This document shows, one piece after another, positions 16,173-25,163 of a DNA stretch of 40,179 nt. The stretch is from an uncultured cyanobacterium. GTDB lineage: Bacteria > Cyanobacteriota > Cyanobacteriia > Cyanobacteriales > Nostocaceae. Every line of letters starts with the position of its first letter. Position 1 is the stretch's first letter. A program made the position numbers and the translations under genes. The notes under the pieces were generated by a model. It was not told the origin of the DNA. It did no database searches and saw only the letters and a list, made by a program, of their open reading frames with translations. Where the stretch lies: the NCBI GenBank assembly GCA_903903925.1, contig CAIVAU010000264.1, positions 1-40,179 of the forward strand, given 5' to 3'.

Positions 16173-17579
16173 CTACCCCTTCAAAATCAACCCAGCCATC
16201 GCCTCCTGTAAATCTTTCGTAAAATCAGCAACAGCTTGCCTTCCACCTTGACGACTCGCCTGATAAACTGAAAATCGTTCAGAAATCGACATCGGCTCAC
16301 CCACAGTTATTTTTACCCGTTGCTGACCAAGAGTTGGACGATGACTCTTGGAGTTACTACCCTTAATCTTATTCACCACATCCCATATACGTAAAGTCGT
16401 CTGGGCAAACCGTTCTGCTGTCGGTTTTTCTTGCACATACTTGCCCGTGACTGCAACCAAACTTTCTACCAGCCGCATATGCCACATCCGCAGAGAAGCC
16501 TCTTCAGCCAGATGATCACCTAAAGCCCTTTCCAAGGGAGATAATGCCTTAATATCCTTAAAATCTTCTCTATAAATATAATTCCAGCCTGCCTGTTCTA
16601 CCCGACGACACCGATCATTGAAATTTCCCTTCGGCTGCAAGTCAAAATACTGCTCTGCCACTTGTAACACTATATTCAACAAAACCTGAAGACGAGCAGC
16701 TAAAATTTCGTTAGCATTGTTTTCCTGCCCTTCTTCAATCTCAGCCTGTGGTAATTTTTGATGATAGAACCGCGTGTAAAATTCTTCCATTAACGACAGC
16801 AAATGTTCCCCCAAACGCAATAACCGTGGGTATAATCCCGTAGGGGCGGAGTACATAGATGAATCAGTTTCCGTGTATACAGGCAAACCACTAGCAGCTT
16901 CCAACTCACCTAAAAGACTGGCGATCGCACCCCAAGGAGCCTCAACGTAATTGTATTGAATCCCAACTGGTACAATAAAAACCTGCTCATCACGTCCAGC
17001 CTTGTACAAATCTTCAGCACACCAAAAACCCAACTGCGCAATCCCCGGTTCTAAGGGGTTGACAATTTCCCCTAGACCATTGGTCGCCCCTTCTGGCGCA
17101 GCAGCCATTGGGAACCGCCCATTAGCAAACAAGTCCCGCGCAGAACGCAGTCCCGTCCAGTCTGCCTTACCCCGCTGGATCGGCGTCCCACCTAAACGAG
17201 AAGCGATCCAGCCAATATAGGAACCTGCCCATAGTGGAATGCCGCGATCATAGATAAAATGGGCATGAATTTGGTACTGTAACGGAACGCCCTTGTGGCG
17301 TGCAGCATGAGGCAGAATATGGGAAAGCAAGTAGCCCAGACTCAGTGGATCTTCCGCCTGAGGATGGCGAAATGCGATCAAAAAGCGGATTTTTCTCTCA
17401 TGGAACTGGCGATAGAGATCTACCAAAACCTCCACGTTGTCGGCTTCGATTTGGCTAATTGCTGTCTTCCTGCTGATCCACGTAGGTAGTAACAACTGGA
17501 CGACTCTGAGAAACAAGGGGTTGAACGCTGGTGGGATAAATTCTAGGGGTGGCAAGGCTCTATATATAACATTAGGCAC
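16173..17579 (-). CDS. PlsC-like glycerol acyltransferase
   Basis: A 468-residue protein with the lysophospholipid acyltransferase motifs: H72xxxxD77 (FRHPQAEDPLS) and APEGATNG with E163, plus GTPIQRGKADW between them. The family transfers fatty acyl groups to glycerophosphate acceptors in membrane lipid synthesis. At 468 residues it is about twice the length of a basic PlsC; the C-terminal half (residues 250-468) is helical and has no recognised domain. The start is a GTG 86 bases from the divergent proS gene, so the two probably share a promoter region. Confidence 0.8.
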   Translation of the reverse strand: MPNVIYRALPPLEFIPPAFNPLFLRVVQLLLPTWISRKTAISQIEADNVEVLVDLYRQFHERKIRFLIAFRHPQAEDPLSLGYLLSHILPHAARHKGVPLQYQIHAHFIYDRGIPLWAGSYIGWIASRLGGTPIQRGKADWTGLRSARDLFANGRFPMAAAPEGATNGLGEIVNPLEPGIAQLGFWCAEDLYKAGRDEQVFIVPVGIQYNYVEAPWGAIASLLGELEAASGLPVYTETDSSMYSAPTGLYPRLLRLGEHLLSLMEEFYTRFYHQKLPQAEIEEGQENNANEILAARLQVLLNIVLQVAEQYFDLQPKGNFNDRCRRVEQAGWNYIYREDFKDIKALSPLERALGDHLAEEASLRMWHMRLVESLVAVTGKYVQEKPTAERFAQTTLRIWDVVNKIKGSNSKSHRPTLGQQRVKITVGEPMSISERFSVYQASRQGGRQAVADFTKDLQEAMAGLILKG

Positions 17580-17665
17580 AGTAATCTTTTCCTGAGGTTG
17601 CGATTAACTGCTTAAATTTAACTTAAACGAGATCGAGATTAGTGAATCTGTAAAGGAAACAAACA

Positions 17666-19477
17666 ATGCGATTGTCACAAATGTTATTCTTCACACTGAG
17701 GGATGATCCAGCAGATGCTGAAATTCCCAGTCATAAACTACTTATCCGCGCAGGTTACATTCGTCGCATCGGTAGTGGTATATACGCGTATCTCCCCCTC
17801 ATGTGGCGGGTATTGCAAAAAATCTCTCAAATTGTGCGGGAAGAAATGAATGCTACGGGCGCACAAGAATGTCTCTTACCCCAATTACAACCCGCAGAAT
17901 TATGGAAAGAGTCTGGACGGTGGGATACTTACACGAAAGCTGAGGGTATTATGTTCGCACTCATTGACCGCCGCGAACAGGAATTAGCACTCGGCCCAAC
18001 TCACGAGGAAGTCATCACAGCGATCGCTCGTGATATGATTCGTTCCTACCGCCAGTTACCGCTGAATCTCTACCAAATTCAAACCAAGTTTCGTGATGAG
18101 ATCCGTCCCCGCTTTGGTCTCATGCGCGGACGGGAATTTATCATGAAGGATGCTTATTCCTTCAATGCGGATGAAGAAAGCCTGAAAAAAACCTATGAGG
18201 ATATGCACCAAGCCTACAGCAAAATACTACAGCGAAGCGGTGTGGCTTTTCGTGCTGTCCAAGCTGATTCGGGTGCTATCGGCGGTTCTGGTTCCCAAGA
18301 ATTTATGGTGCTGGCGGAAGCTGGCGAAGATGAAGTTCTCTACACAGAAGATGGACAGTACGCCGCCAATGTGGAAAAAGCCGTCTCCTTACCAACTGAC
18401 GCTGAACCCTCACCATTTTCAACCTATGAAAAACGGGAAACGCCAGGAACCAATACGATAGAGAAACTTTGCCAGTTTCTGAAATGTTCCCCTACCCAAG
18501 TAGTGAAAACCGTCCTCTACCAAGCTGTTTATGATGATGGGATCACAGTCTTAGTGTTGGTCAGTATCCGAGGCGATCAGGAGGTGAATGACGTCAAATT
18601 GCAAAATGCTCTTGTTGAAACCAAGACGATCGCGTCTCTCGGTACAAGCCCAAAAACCCTCTTAAGCTTAACTGTACCAACTCCAGAAGCACAGGAAAAT
18701 TGGGCGGCTAAGCCTTTGCCTTTAGGCTATATTGCTCCTGATATTGGAGATGAGTCTATTGCTGCGGATAAGCAGATTCATCCTAAATTTTTACGGTTGG
18801 TAGATCAGACAGCCGTTGATTTAAAGAACTTCGTCACAGGCGCAAATGAATCCGGTTATCATGTCGTTGGGAATAATTGGAACCAGCAAATTAAAATACC
18901 AAGTATTTCAGTAGATATACGTAAGGCAAAACCTGGAGATCGCTCGATTCACAATCCCCAGGAAACTTTAAGAAGTGCCCGTGGAATTGAAGTGGGACAT
19001 ATTTTTCAATTAGGCACTAAGTATTCCCAAGCAATGGGAGCAACTTATACCAATGAACAGGGTGAAGAAAAACCCCTAATTATGGGTTGTTACGGTATGG
19101 GGGTGTCTCGCCTTGCCCAATCGGCTGTAGAACAATCTTATGATCAGGATGGAATTGTTTGGCCTGTAGCGATCGCCCCTTATCATGCAATTGTTACAAT
19201 TCCTAACATTAACGACACTCAACAAGTGGAAATCGCCGAAAAATTGTATACAGAACTGAATCAAGCGGGAGTAGAAACCTTACTTGACGATCGCAATGAA
19301 CGCGCAGGAGTTAAATTCAAAGATGCGGATTTGATTGGGATTCCTTACAGGATAGTCACAGGACGGGCGATCGCCAACGGCAAAGTAGAAGTCGTCGAAC
19401 GGCAAAACCGTAAATCGCAGGAAATTCCTATTGCTGAGGTTGTATCTACTTTAAAGCAGTGGATTGTTAACAGCTAA
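17666..19477 (+). CDS. proS: Prolyl-tRNA synthetase
   Basis: A 603-residue bacterial-type class II synthetase that charges tRNA-Pro. The N-terminus MRLSQMLFFTLRDDPADAEIPSHKLLIRAGYIRRIGSGIYAYLPLMWRVL and the class II segment GPTHEEVI...YQIQTKFRDEIRPRFGLMRGREFIMKDAYSF are diagnostic. A YbaK-type editing insertion follows (about residues 240-400), then motif 3 (MGCYGMGVSRL) and the anticodon-binding domain. The ATG has a GGAAA ribosome-binding site. The next gene begins 12 bases after the stop. Confidence 0.97.
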   Translation: MRLSQMLFFTLRDDPADAEIPSHKLLIRAGYIRRIGSGIYAYLPLMWRVLQKISQIVREEMNATGAQECLLPQLQPAELWKESGRWDTYTKAEGIMFALIDRREQELALGPTHEEVITAIARDMIRSYRQLPLNLYQIQTKFRDEIRPRFGLMRGREFIMKDAYSFNADEESLKKTYEDMHQAYSKILQRSGVAFRAVQADSGAIGGSGSQEFMVLAEAGEDEVLYTEDGQYAANVEKAVSLPTDAEPSPFSTYEKRETPGTNTIEKLCQFLKCSPTQVVKTVLYQAVYDDGITVLVLVSIRGDQEVNDVKLQNALVETKTIASLGTSPKTLLSLTVPTPEAQENWAAKPLPLGYIAPDIGDESIAADKQIHPKFLRLVDQTAVDLKNFVTGANESGYHVVGNNWNQQIKIPSISVDIRKAKPGDRSIHNPQETLRSARGIEVGHIFQLGTKYSQAMGATYTNEQGEEKPLIMGCYGMGVSRLAQSAVEQSYDQDGIVWPVAIAPYHAIVTIPNINDTQQVEIAEKLYTELNQAGVETLLDDRNERAGVKFKDADLIGIPYRIVTGRAIANGKVEVVERQNRKSQEIPIAEVVSTLKQWIVNS

Positions 19478-19489
19478 CAACCACTTCAT

Positions 19490-20296
19490 ATGGAATTCTT
19501 CACAATTCTTCTATCCGCGTTACTCGGGTTAATTTCTCCTGTGGGAGTCGTCATTGATCGTCTTGCTGAAAAGACAATCCGCTCCCAGTTTGCTAAAGTA
19601 GGACAATTAGAAGTGCGAGTTGACAATTGCCCCTCTTACCAGGTACTGCAAGGGAAGGTAGAGAGAGTGCGGATTGCGGGACGTTCTTTGCAGTTAAAAC
19701 GGCAAAATGTTCGGATCGCACTTTTTGAATTGGAAACTGATGCAATAGAGTTAGATCTGTCTAGCTTAAAACATAAACGACCTAAATTAAAACGACCTTT
19801 ACAAGCAGGTATGAGGTTAGTTTTAACTCAGCAGGATGTCAACAAACTTTTAAAATCAACGCCATTAATAGCTAAGTTGCGAAAGTTAAATATTGACTCT
19901 TTGGGTTCCCCAAATACAAAGACTAGCTCTGGGTACAATCTTATCAACCCACAAGTCAATTTTTTAGCTAATAACCGCCTATTATTCCGGGTAGAATTAC
20001 AGGAGGGTACAGGCAAACCGCTATTGATTAGAGTGGAATCGGGACTGAGTATAGTTAGTGGCAGACATATCCAGTTAGTTAACCCAGTTATAACAGTGGA
20101 TGGAGAAGAGGTTCCACCTCAACTTGTGAATGTAATTTTAAATAACCTCAACAAAGAATTAGATTTAGGTAATTTGGAAGGTGACGGATTACAAGTGCGA
20201 ATTCTAAAATTAGAAATGAAACCAACAGAATTAGAGATTGCAGCATTTTTTAAAATAGAGCCATCCTCTAGGTTTTTGGAAACTCGTGGCTTGTAA
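19490..20296 (+). CDS. DUF2993 (LmeA-like) lipid-binding domain protein
   Basis: A 268-residue protein with a hydrophobic N-terminus (FFTILLSALLGLISPVGVVIDRLAEK) and the DUF2993 pattern: VRVDNCPSYQVLQGKVERVRIAGRSL, then IELDLSSL and a long beta-rich body. In actinobacteria LmeA of this family binds phospholipids in the periplasm; the cyanobacterial members are uncharacterised. It follows proS after 12 bases and is probably in the same transcript. Confidence 0.75.
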   Translation: MEFFTILLSALLGLISPVGVVIDRLAEKTIRSQFAKVGQLEVRVDNCPSYQVLQGKVERVRIAGRSLQLKRQNVRIALFELETDAIELDLSSLKHKRPKLKRPLQAGMRLVLTQQDVNKLLKSTPLIAKLRKLNIDSLGSPNTKTSSGYNLINPQVNFLANNRLLFRVELQEGTGKPLLIRVESGLSIVSGRHIQLVNPVITVDGEEVPPQLVNVILNNLNKELDLGNLEGDGLQVRILKLEMKPTELEIAAFFKIEPSSRFLETRGL

Positions 20297-20365
20297 GCAT
20301 CGTCTTTAGCCAGACTTCTCTTCAACAAAATACTATCTCACTCAGCCTTAAGGAAGCTTATTAAC

Positions 20366-20992
20366 ATGAAAGAACAGCCAGGATCTAAGCGTATTTCTTC
20401 AGGTGTTATTGCGGCTGTCTCAGCAGCCGTTGTTGCGGTAGGCGGCTGCGTGGCTTGGTTGACCCATTCTTCCACAACACAAAATCAGCCAGAATCAACA
20501 ATAACCTCAACCCCGCAAATATCGCAGCCTCCAACGACGCAGGCAACCCCACAGAAAAATGAGCAAACAACTCAAATATATCGGTTGAAAGATACTGGCA
20601 AAAATTTTGAGTTAGTTCCTCAGGAAGTACAAGTACAAGTAAAGGGTAACAAGCCCAACCAAGTTTTAGAGGCGGCTTTCCAAACTTTGTTAACCCACCC
20701 TACCGATGGAACTAATTCCAGCACTATTCCCAAAGGAACCAAACTCCTGAGTCTAAAAGTGAGAAATGATGGGATCCATGTTAATTTATCTGAAGAATTT
20801 ACCACAGGAGGGGGCAGCAGCTCAATGACAGGTCGTGTAGGACAAGTTGTCTACACTGCCACCAGCCAAGATCCCAATGCCAAGGTATACGTTGAGGTAA
20901 ACGGGAAAAAGTTGGATACTTTGGGGGGTGAAGGTTTGGAGTTGGAACAGCCACTCACGCGTGACAGCTTTAAGAAAAACTATCAGCTTTAG
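20366..20992 (+). CDS. GerMN-domain protein
   Basis: A 208-residue protein with an N-terminal membrane anchor (VIAAVSAAVVAVGGCVAWL), a Pro/Thr/Gln-rich linker and a C-terminal GerMN domain (about residues 70-195: QVLEAAFQTLLTHPTDG...SLKVRNDGIHVNLSEEF...VGQVVYTATSQDPNAKVYVEVNGK). GerMN domains are found in spore germination proteins and in envelope proteins of other bacteria, where their role is unclear. The AAGGAAG ribosome-binding site supports the ATG. Confidence 0.8.
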   Translation: MKEQPGSKRISSGVIAAVSAAVVAVGGCVAWLTHSSTTQNQPESTITSTPQISQPPTTQATPQKNEQTTQIYRLKDTGKNFELVPQEVQVQVKGNKPNQVLEAAFQTLLTHPTDGTNSSTIPKGTKLLSLKVRNDGIHVNLSEEFTTGGGSSSMTGRVGQVVYTATSQDPNAKVYVEVNGKKLDTLGGEGLELEQPLTRDSFKKNYQL

Positions 20993-21009
20993 CAAACAAG
21001 AGTTAGGAA

Positions 21010-21049
21010 TTAGGAGTTAGGAGTTAAACTCATCACTCCTAACTCCTAA
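21010..21049. terminator. Hairpin of AGTTAGG units between convergent genes
   Basis: TTAGGAGTTAGGAGT (21010-21024) and ACTCCTAACTCCTAA (21035-21049) pair perfectly around a 10-base loop. It lies between the convergent GerMN gene and the ArsR-type gene. There is no long T-run, but the position suits a two-way terminator built from repeat units. Confidence 0.65.
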
Positions 21050-21059
21050 CTTGTCTAAG

Positions 21060-21404
21060 CTACTTGGTATTCAGAACCCGAAAGTTACGCGCTTGCTGTT
21101 CTAATCTGTAGGCAAGGCGATCGCACACCCGATTGCATAATTCAAAAATCATTTCATCTTCGACTCGGTAGTAGGCGCACGTGCCTTCGCTGCGGCGGCT
21201 GAGAATTCCCGCTTGCCACATTACCTTTAGGTGCTTTGACACATTTGCCTGAGAAGTTTGAGTTGCCTCTACCAACTCTTGCACACATTTTTCTTCATCC
21301 CTCAGTAGATGCAACAGACGCAGACGCATAGGTTCACTAAGTAAGCTGAAGTATTCAGCTACTTGTTGCACAACTTCTGACGGTACAGGCAACGCTTGTT
21401 TCAT
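21060..21404 (-). CDS. ArsR/SmtB-family transcriptional regulator
   Basis: A 114-residue winged-helix repressor. The helix-turn-helix is at about residues 49-72 (QTSQANVSKHLKVMWQAGILSRR), followed by a wing (SEGTCAYYRV). Cysteines are at 40 (EEKCVQELVEAT), 76, 90 and 94. Cys40 lies where CadC/ArsR proteins have the metal-sensing ELCVCDL motif, but here only one cysteine remains in that helix. Metal, metalloid or thiol sensing are all possible. No metal-transport gene is adjacent, so the target is not evident. Confidence 0.88.
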   Translation of the reverse strand: MKQALPVPSEVVQQVAEYFSLLSEPMRLRLLHLLRDEEKCVQELVEATQTSQANVSKHLKVMWQAGILSRRSEGTCAYYRVEDEMIFELCNRVCDRLAYRLEQQARNFRVLNTK

Positions 21405-21470
21405 CAGGATTGACCCGCAAAAAAGGAACTAGAGTTTTAACAATGACACATTCGATATATAGATTAATAC

Positions 21471-22001
21471 TTAATCAGGGTTTATGCGCATTAAAGGTTG
21501 ACCATATTCTACAGGTTCGCCATTTTGTACGAGAATTTCCATGACTTGTCCTGATACTTCGGTTTCGATCTCATTCATGAGCTTCATGGCTTCGATGATA
21601 CAGACGGTTTGACTGCGGCGCACACGATCGCCCACTTCCACAAATGGCGGTTCACTCGGAGCCGGAGCGCGATAAAATGTTCCTACCATCGGGGAAGCCA
21701 CGTCAACCAGTCTATGTTCCAGCGTAGGTGGGGTGCTTACTGGCAACGGCGCATTCCCAACAACAGGTTGATTTTCCCCGCCCCCACTCGTTACGGTTTG
21801 TGTCGGAGGTGAGACCTCGGTCGGTGCAGAGGGTGAAATAGATGGTAAAGCTGAACTACTCACATTGCCTAACCCCCCTTGCCCAGGCAATATCTTACGT
21901 ACTGTTAGCTCAAAGTCACCACTTTTGAGTATGACTTCGGCAAAGTCTGTTTGGGAAATAGTGACAAGCAGTTGGCGGATTTCATTAAAGTCCAATGGCA
22001 C
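21471..22001 (-). CDS. accB: Biotin carboxyl carrier protein of acetyl-CoA carboxylase
   Basis: A 176-residue BCCP with the biotinylated lysine K140 in EAMKLMNEIE, preceded by the usual thumb region (VASPMVGTFYRAPAPSEPPFVEVGD) and a Pro/Ser/Thr-rich linker at about residues 45-95. It carries biotin between the carboxylase subunits in malonyl-CoA synthesis. The start is GTG. It lies 124 bases after efp on the same strand; this efp-accB order is familiar in cyanobacteria. Confidence 0.95.
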   Translation of the reverse strand: MPLDFNEIRQLLVTISQTDFAEVILKSGDFELTVRKILPGQGGLGNVSSSALPSISPSAPTEVSPPTQTVTSGGGENQPVVGNAPLPVSTPPTLEHRLVDVASPMVGTFYRAPAPSEPPFVEVGDRVRRSQTVCIIEAMKLMNEIETEVSGQVMEILVQNGEPVEYGQPLMRINPD

Positions 22002-22125
22002 AGCTAAAGTTTCCTCATAAAATCAGGTAGTAGATAGACTCAAGAATAAATGGTGAGGCAGAGATATAAATCCTTGTGAAGCATAAAATTCAGGATTTGC
22101 ATCTCTATCTCTGTTGAAAACAAAA

Positions 22126-22683
22126 TTATTCCCTTCCTTGATACGAATCATCACGGGTGTCTATACGGATGCGTTCTCCTTGGGAAATAAACAAAGGAAC
22201 CATTACTGTTGCCCCAGTTTCCACAACTGCAGGCTTACTACCACCTGTAGCAGTGTCACCTTTTACACCTGGGTCAGTTTGCACCACTTCCAATGTGACA
22301 GAGTTGGGAAATTCCACTCCTATGACTTTGTCGTCCCAACGAACGACATCGACTACCATACCTTCTTTGAGGTACTTAACACGTTCGCCAATCTGAGCCG
22401 CGCTCAATCTGCCTTCCTCGAAACTTTCCTCATCCATAAAGACGTACTCTTCGCCTTCTTTATAGGTATGCTGCATCTTACTTTTCTCTAGGTTGGCTTG
22501 CGGCACTGTTTCTCCAGCCCGGAAGGTTCTTTCTACTACACTCCCACTCTGGGCATTTTTTAGTTTTGTTCGGACAAAGGCAGAACCCTTTCCTGGCTTG
22601 ACGTGGAGGAATTCCACGACTCGCCACACAGATCCATCTAATACAATTGAAACACCAGGTCTAAAGTCGTTACTGGAAATCAT
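22126..22683 (-). CDS. efp: Translation elongation factor P
   Basis: A 185-residue EF-P, which relieves ribosome stalling at polyproline stretches. The sequence MISSNDFRPGVSIVLDGSVWRVVEFLHVKPGKGSAFVRTKLKN is diagnostic, with K32 at the tip of domain I (PGKGSAF). That residue is the one modified in many bacteria; lysine rather than arginine excludes the EarP rhamnosylation type. The frame is open 16 codons further back, but ATG 22683 gives the standard start. Confidence 0.96.
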   Translation of the reverse strand: MISSNDFRPGVSIVLDGSVWRVVEFLHVKPGKGSAFVRTKLKNAQSGSVVERTFRAGETVPQANLEKSKMQHTYKEGEEYVFMDEESFEEGRLSAAQIGERVKYLKEGMVVDVVRWDDKVIGVEFPNSVTLEVVQTDPGVKGDTATGGSKPAVVETGATVMVPLFISQGERIRIDTRDDSYQGRE

Positions 22684-22851
22684 GAAGTTTTTACATTTTG
22701 GAAGACAATCGGCATTTATTGTACCCCTCAAGTGGAGAAATTAATCATTAATAGTAGAGGGGGTTGAATTTGTTAATCTGTATCCTGACACGATATCTTG
22801 GTAAAATGGTTCTAAAATATTGGGCATTGGGCATTGGGGTAGACAACGGTG

Positions 22852-22962
22852 CTAGTACAGCACGGCGGAAATAAGCCACCCATTCCAAACAGACAAAAGC
22901 CTTGATTTATAACACTTTTGACTTTTGACTTTTGATTTTTGACTTTCGCGCAGCGGTGCTAG
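22852..22962 (-). repeat. Dispersed palindromic element, family A, copy 2 (MITE-like)
   Basis: A 111-base element related in inverted orientation to 5692-5781, beginning CTAGTACAGC and ending GGTGCTAG. Shared blocks include the equivalent of GGCGGAA, AATAAGCCACCCATTCCAAA and AAGCCTTG. It is longer than copy 1 because of an internal run of TTTTGAC heptamers (22915-22944). Its last bases provide the TAG stop of the small ORF at 22959-23054. Confidence 0.8.
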
Positions 22963-23054
22963 TGACTGCTGCGGCTGAAAAATATAGCAGCAATAATAAT
23001 TAAACCCAAAAGAGCTAAAGGTACCCAAAGATTAGGCAGATCCGACAGATCCAT
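22959..23054 (-). CDS. 31-residue single-span membrane micro-ORF
   Basis: A short frame reads MDLSDLPNLWVPLALLGLIIIAAIFFSRSSH. It has an acidic amphipathic start, one hydrophobic span (about residues 9-26) and a basic C-terminus, which would place the N-terminus outside the cytoplasm. An AAGGAAA ribosome-binding site lies eight bases before the ATG. The architecture resembles small photosystem or cytochrome-complex subunits, but it does not match PetG, PetL, PetN, PsbT or Psb30 as I know them. The stop lies in the end of the family A repeat, so the native C-terminus may have been replaced. Confidence 0.55.
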   Translation of the reverse strand: MDLSDLPNLWVPLALLGLIIIAAIFFSRSSH

Positions 23055-23143
23055 AACTATTTCCTTAATTTTTCCCTCAGACAAATACCGCGAAGCACAA
23101 GTGCTAAATTTAACTTAGCCCAACTAAAGTTGAGGTACTTCTG

Positions 23144-23833
23144 ATGACAGTCACAGTAGAATATATACCCATTACCCCAATTGAATACCCCGACGAGGAC
23201 GGTCAACCGATGGCTGAAGGAGATATTCAGTGCAGTTACTTAATTTATGCAAGGAGTGCACTGCGGCTATATTTCCAAAATCGAACGGACGTTTATGTTG
23301 CTGGCAATCTATTTATTTACTACGAACAAGGCAATCCGGAATCTGTTGTCGCACCAGATACGTTTGTGGTGTTTGGAGTAAAAAACCAAGACAGACGTTC
23401 TTACAAAACCTGGGAAGAAAACGATAAAACCCCTGATTTTGTCCTAGAAATTACATCAAAAAGCACTCGCAGCAAAGACCAAGGTGCAAAAAAAGGAATC
23501 TACGCTTTTCTAGGAGTACAGGAATATTTCCAATATGACCCTACAGGTGATTATCTTACACCCCAACTCCAAGGTTTACGCTTAGTCGATAGCAATTATT
23601 TCCCGATCGCCACCCATAATCTGCCTGATGGCACAGTATCGTTACCTAGTGAAGTCTTGGGGTTAGAGTTGCAAGTTAAATCTGGAGAAATGCGCTTCTA
23701 CGAAAAAGCAACAGGTAAAACACTCCTAACTTATGAAGAACAAGCTGCCGCACAACAGGCTGCAGAAGAAAAAGCACAAAGATTAGCCGCTAAACTCAGA
23801 GAGTTAAACATTGATCCAGATGATCTTCAATGA
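23144..23833 (+). CDS. Uma2-family (DUF820) predicted PD-(D/E)XK protein
   Basis: A 229-residue Uma2 protein. The restriction-endonuclease-like core is seen in VYVAGNLFIYYEQG, then VAPDTFVVFGV and PDFVLEITSKSTRSKDQGAKKGIYAFLGVQEYFQYDP. The C-terminal part is a coiled coil (YEEQAAAQQAAEEKAQRLAAKLRELNIDPDDLQ) typical of the long Uma2 subgroup. This family is greatly expanded in cyanobacteria; activity is mostly undemonstrated. Its stop overlaps the start of the next gene (ATGA). Confidence 0.85.
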   Translation: MTVTVEYIPITPIEYPDEDGQPMAEGDIQCSYLIYARSALRLYFQNRTDVYVAGNLFIYYEQGNPESVVAPDTFVVFGVKNQDRRSYKTWEENDKTPDFVLEITSKSTRSKDQGAKKGIYAFLGVQEYFQYDPTGDYLTPQLQGLRLVDSNYFPIATHNLPDGTVSLPSEVLGLELQVKSGEMRFYEKATGKTLLTYEEQAAAQQAAEEKAQRLAAKLRELNIDPDDLQ

Positions 23834-25101
23834 TAAGTAAACATACCGCCAAGCATGATGTCTGGGGTAACAGCTTGATATTTATCCTATCGCTGTGGCT
23901 AGGCAGCAGAATACTGATCGTCATCGCCATGCTGCTCATTGCTCCGGCAATATCGTCTTCTCATCCGGTAAATACTTGGGGTTGGGAGTCTTTTTCTCGG
24001 TGGGACGGTGTTTGGTATCAGCGGATCGCAACGAATGGTTATGAGTATGTTAAGGATCACCAACCACATTCCGTAGCGTTTTTCCCAATTTTTCCGTTGA
24101 TCAGTAAGGCGGTGATGACACTGGGGTTACCGTTCGCCATTGCTGGAACTTTGGTCAACAATCTAGCGTTTTTGGGGGCGTTAATTGTTGTATATAGTTG
24201 GGTTGTTGAGTGGTATGGGGTTGACGTAGCACGATGGACAGTAGCTTATCTAGTTTGGTGTCCTCTGTCACTGTATGGAACAGTGACTTACACTGAGGGG
24301 TTGTTTTTGCTGTTGAGTACCCTGTCCTTACGAGCCTTCGACAAAGGTCAGCATATTTGGGCAGGTTTCTGGGGTGCTTTGACAACAGCGACCCGACTTC
24401 CTGGGGTGATGCTCATCCCAACGTTTCTGTTTTTAGCTTTTAAGGAGCGTCGGTCTGCGATCGCCTACATCAGCGCAGCAACAACAAGTATCGGATTTCT
24501 GCTATACAGCGGATATTGTATGATTCAATTCGGCGATCCGTTGGCGTTTCTCCATACCCAAGCTGGCTTTGGACACCTTTCCACAGTAGGGTTTGACTGG
24601 CAGCATTGGGGACTCAATTTTTTAATTGGTATACTCGGGCCTATTAATTGGGATACTTGGTCACTCAAAAGCCCGTTTCATCCAGTTCAGTTTGCGGCAA
24701 TTTGTACTGGGGGTTACCTGCTGTGGCGATATCGCTCTCGACTCAGCCATGTTGCTATCACTTGGATTGGGTTTGGATTGCTGGTTTGGCTGTGGCTTTT
24801 ATGGGGGGACGGTTTTGTGAAAACCTATATGGTTTTTGGTGGTGGTTATCTATTATGGTATTTTCGCCGCGAACTTCGTCCTGTTGTCGTCATTTACGGC
24901 GTTTTTGCCTTATGGCTAGTTTTGTTCTCTGGTAGCATTGTTGCCAACGAACGCTTTGCTTTTAGTGTTGTATCCTTGGCGATCGCAATGGGAATGTTAC
25001 TGTCTCGCTTTCACCGCTGGGGATTGCCAACTCTCGTCTATTTTGCCATTGTACTTGCTAGTTTTGCTATTCGGTTTTCCCGCAATATTTGGGTAGCTTA
25101 G
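23830..25101 (+). CDS. PIG-V-like mannosyltransferase (polytopic membrane protein)
   Basis: A 423-residue protein with about ten membrane spans. After the first span it has FSRWDGVWYQRIATNGYEY, then VAFFPIFPLISK, YTEGLFLLLSTLSL and TATRLPGVML. These are the hallmarks of the PIG-V/GPI mannosyltransferase II-like family of GT-C enzymes, in which the WDG aspartate is catalytic. Bacteria have no GPI anchors, so the likely job is adding sugar from a polyprenyl-phosphate donor to a lipid or protein in the envelope. It overlaps the Uma2 gene by four bases, suggesting coupled translation. Confidence 0.8.
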   Translation: MISKHTAKHDVWGNSLIFILSLWLGSRILIVIAMLLIAPAISSSHPVNTWGWESFSRWDGVWYQRIATNGYEYVKDHQPHSVAFFPIFPLISKAVMTLGLPFAIAGTLVNNLAFLGALIVVYSWVVEWYGVDVARWTVAYLVWCPLSLYGTVTYTEGLFLLLSTLSLRAFDKGQHIWAGFWGALTTATRLPGVMLIPTFLFLAFKERRSAIAYISAATTSIGFLLYSGYCMIQFGDPLAFLHTQAGFGHLSTVGFDWQHWGLNFLIGILGPINWDTWSLKSPFHPVQFAAICTGGYLLWRYRSRLSHVAITWIGFGLLVWLWLLWGDGFVKTYMVFGGGYLLWYFRRELRPVVVIYGVFALWLVLFSGSIVANERFAFSVVSLAIAMGMLLSRFHRWGLPTLVYFAIVLASFAIRFSRNIWVA

Positions 25102-25117
25102 TTAATGATCAACCTTG

Positions 25118-25145
25118 GTAGAGACGTTGTATGCAACATCTCTAC
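25118..25145. terminator. Hairpin between convergent genes
   Basis: GTAGAGACGTTG (25118-25129) pairs with CAACATCTCTAC (25134-25145) with one mismatch. It lies between the convergent mannosyltransferase and GH57 genes, and a run of seven T follows at about 25160. GTAGAGACGTTG palindromes are also common as dispersed repeats in Nostocales. Confidence 0.65.
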
Positions 25146-25163
25146 ACACTCACCTCGCTTTTT

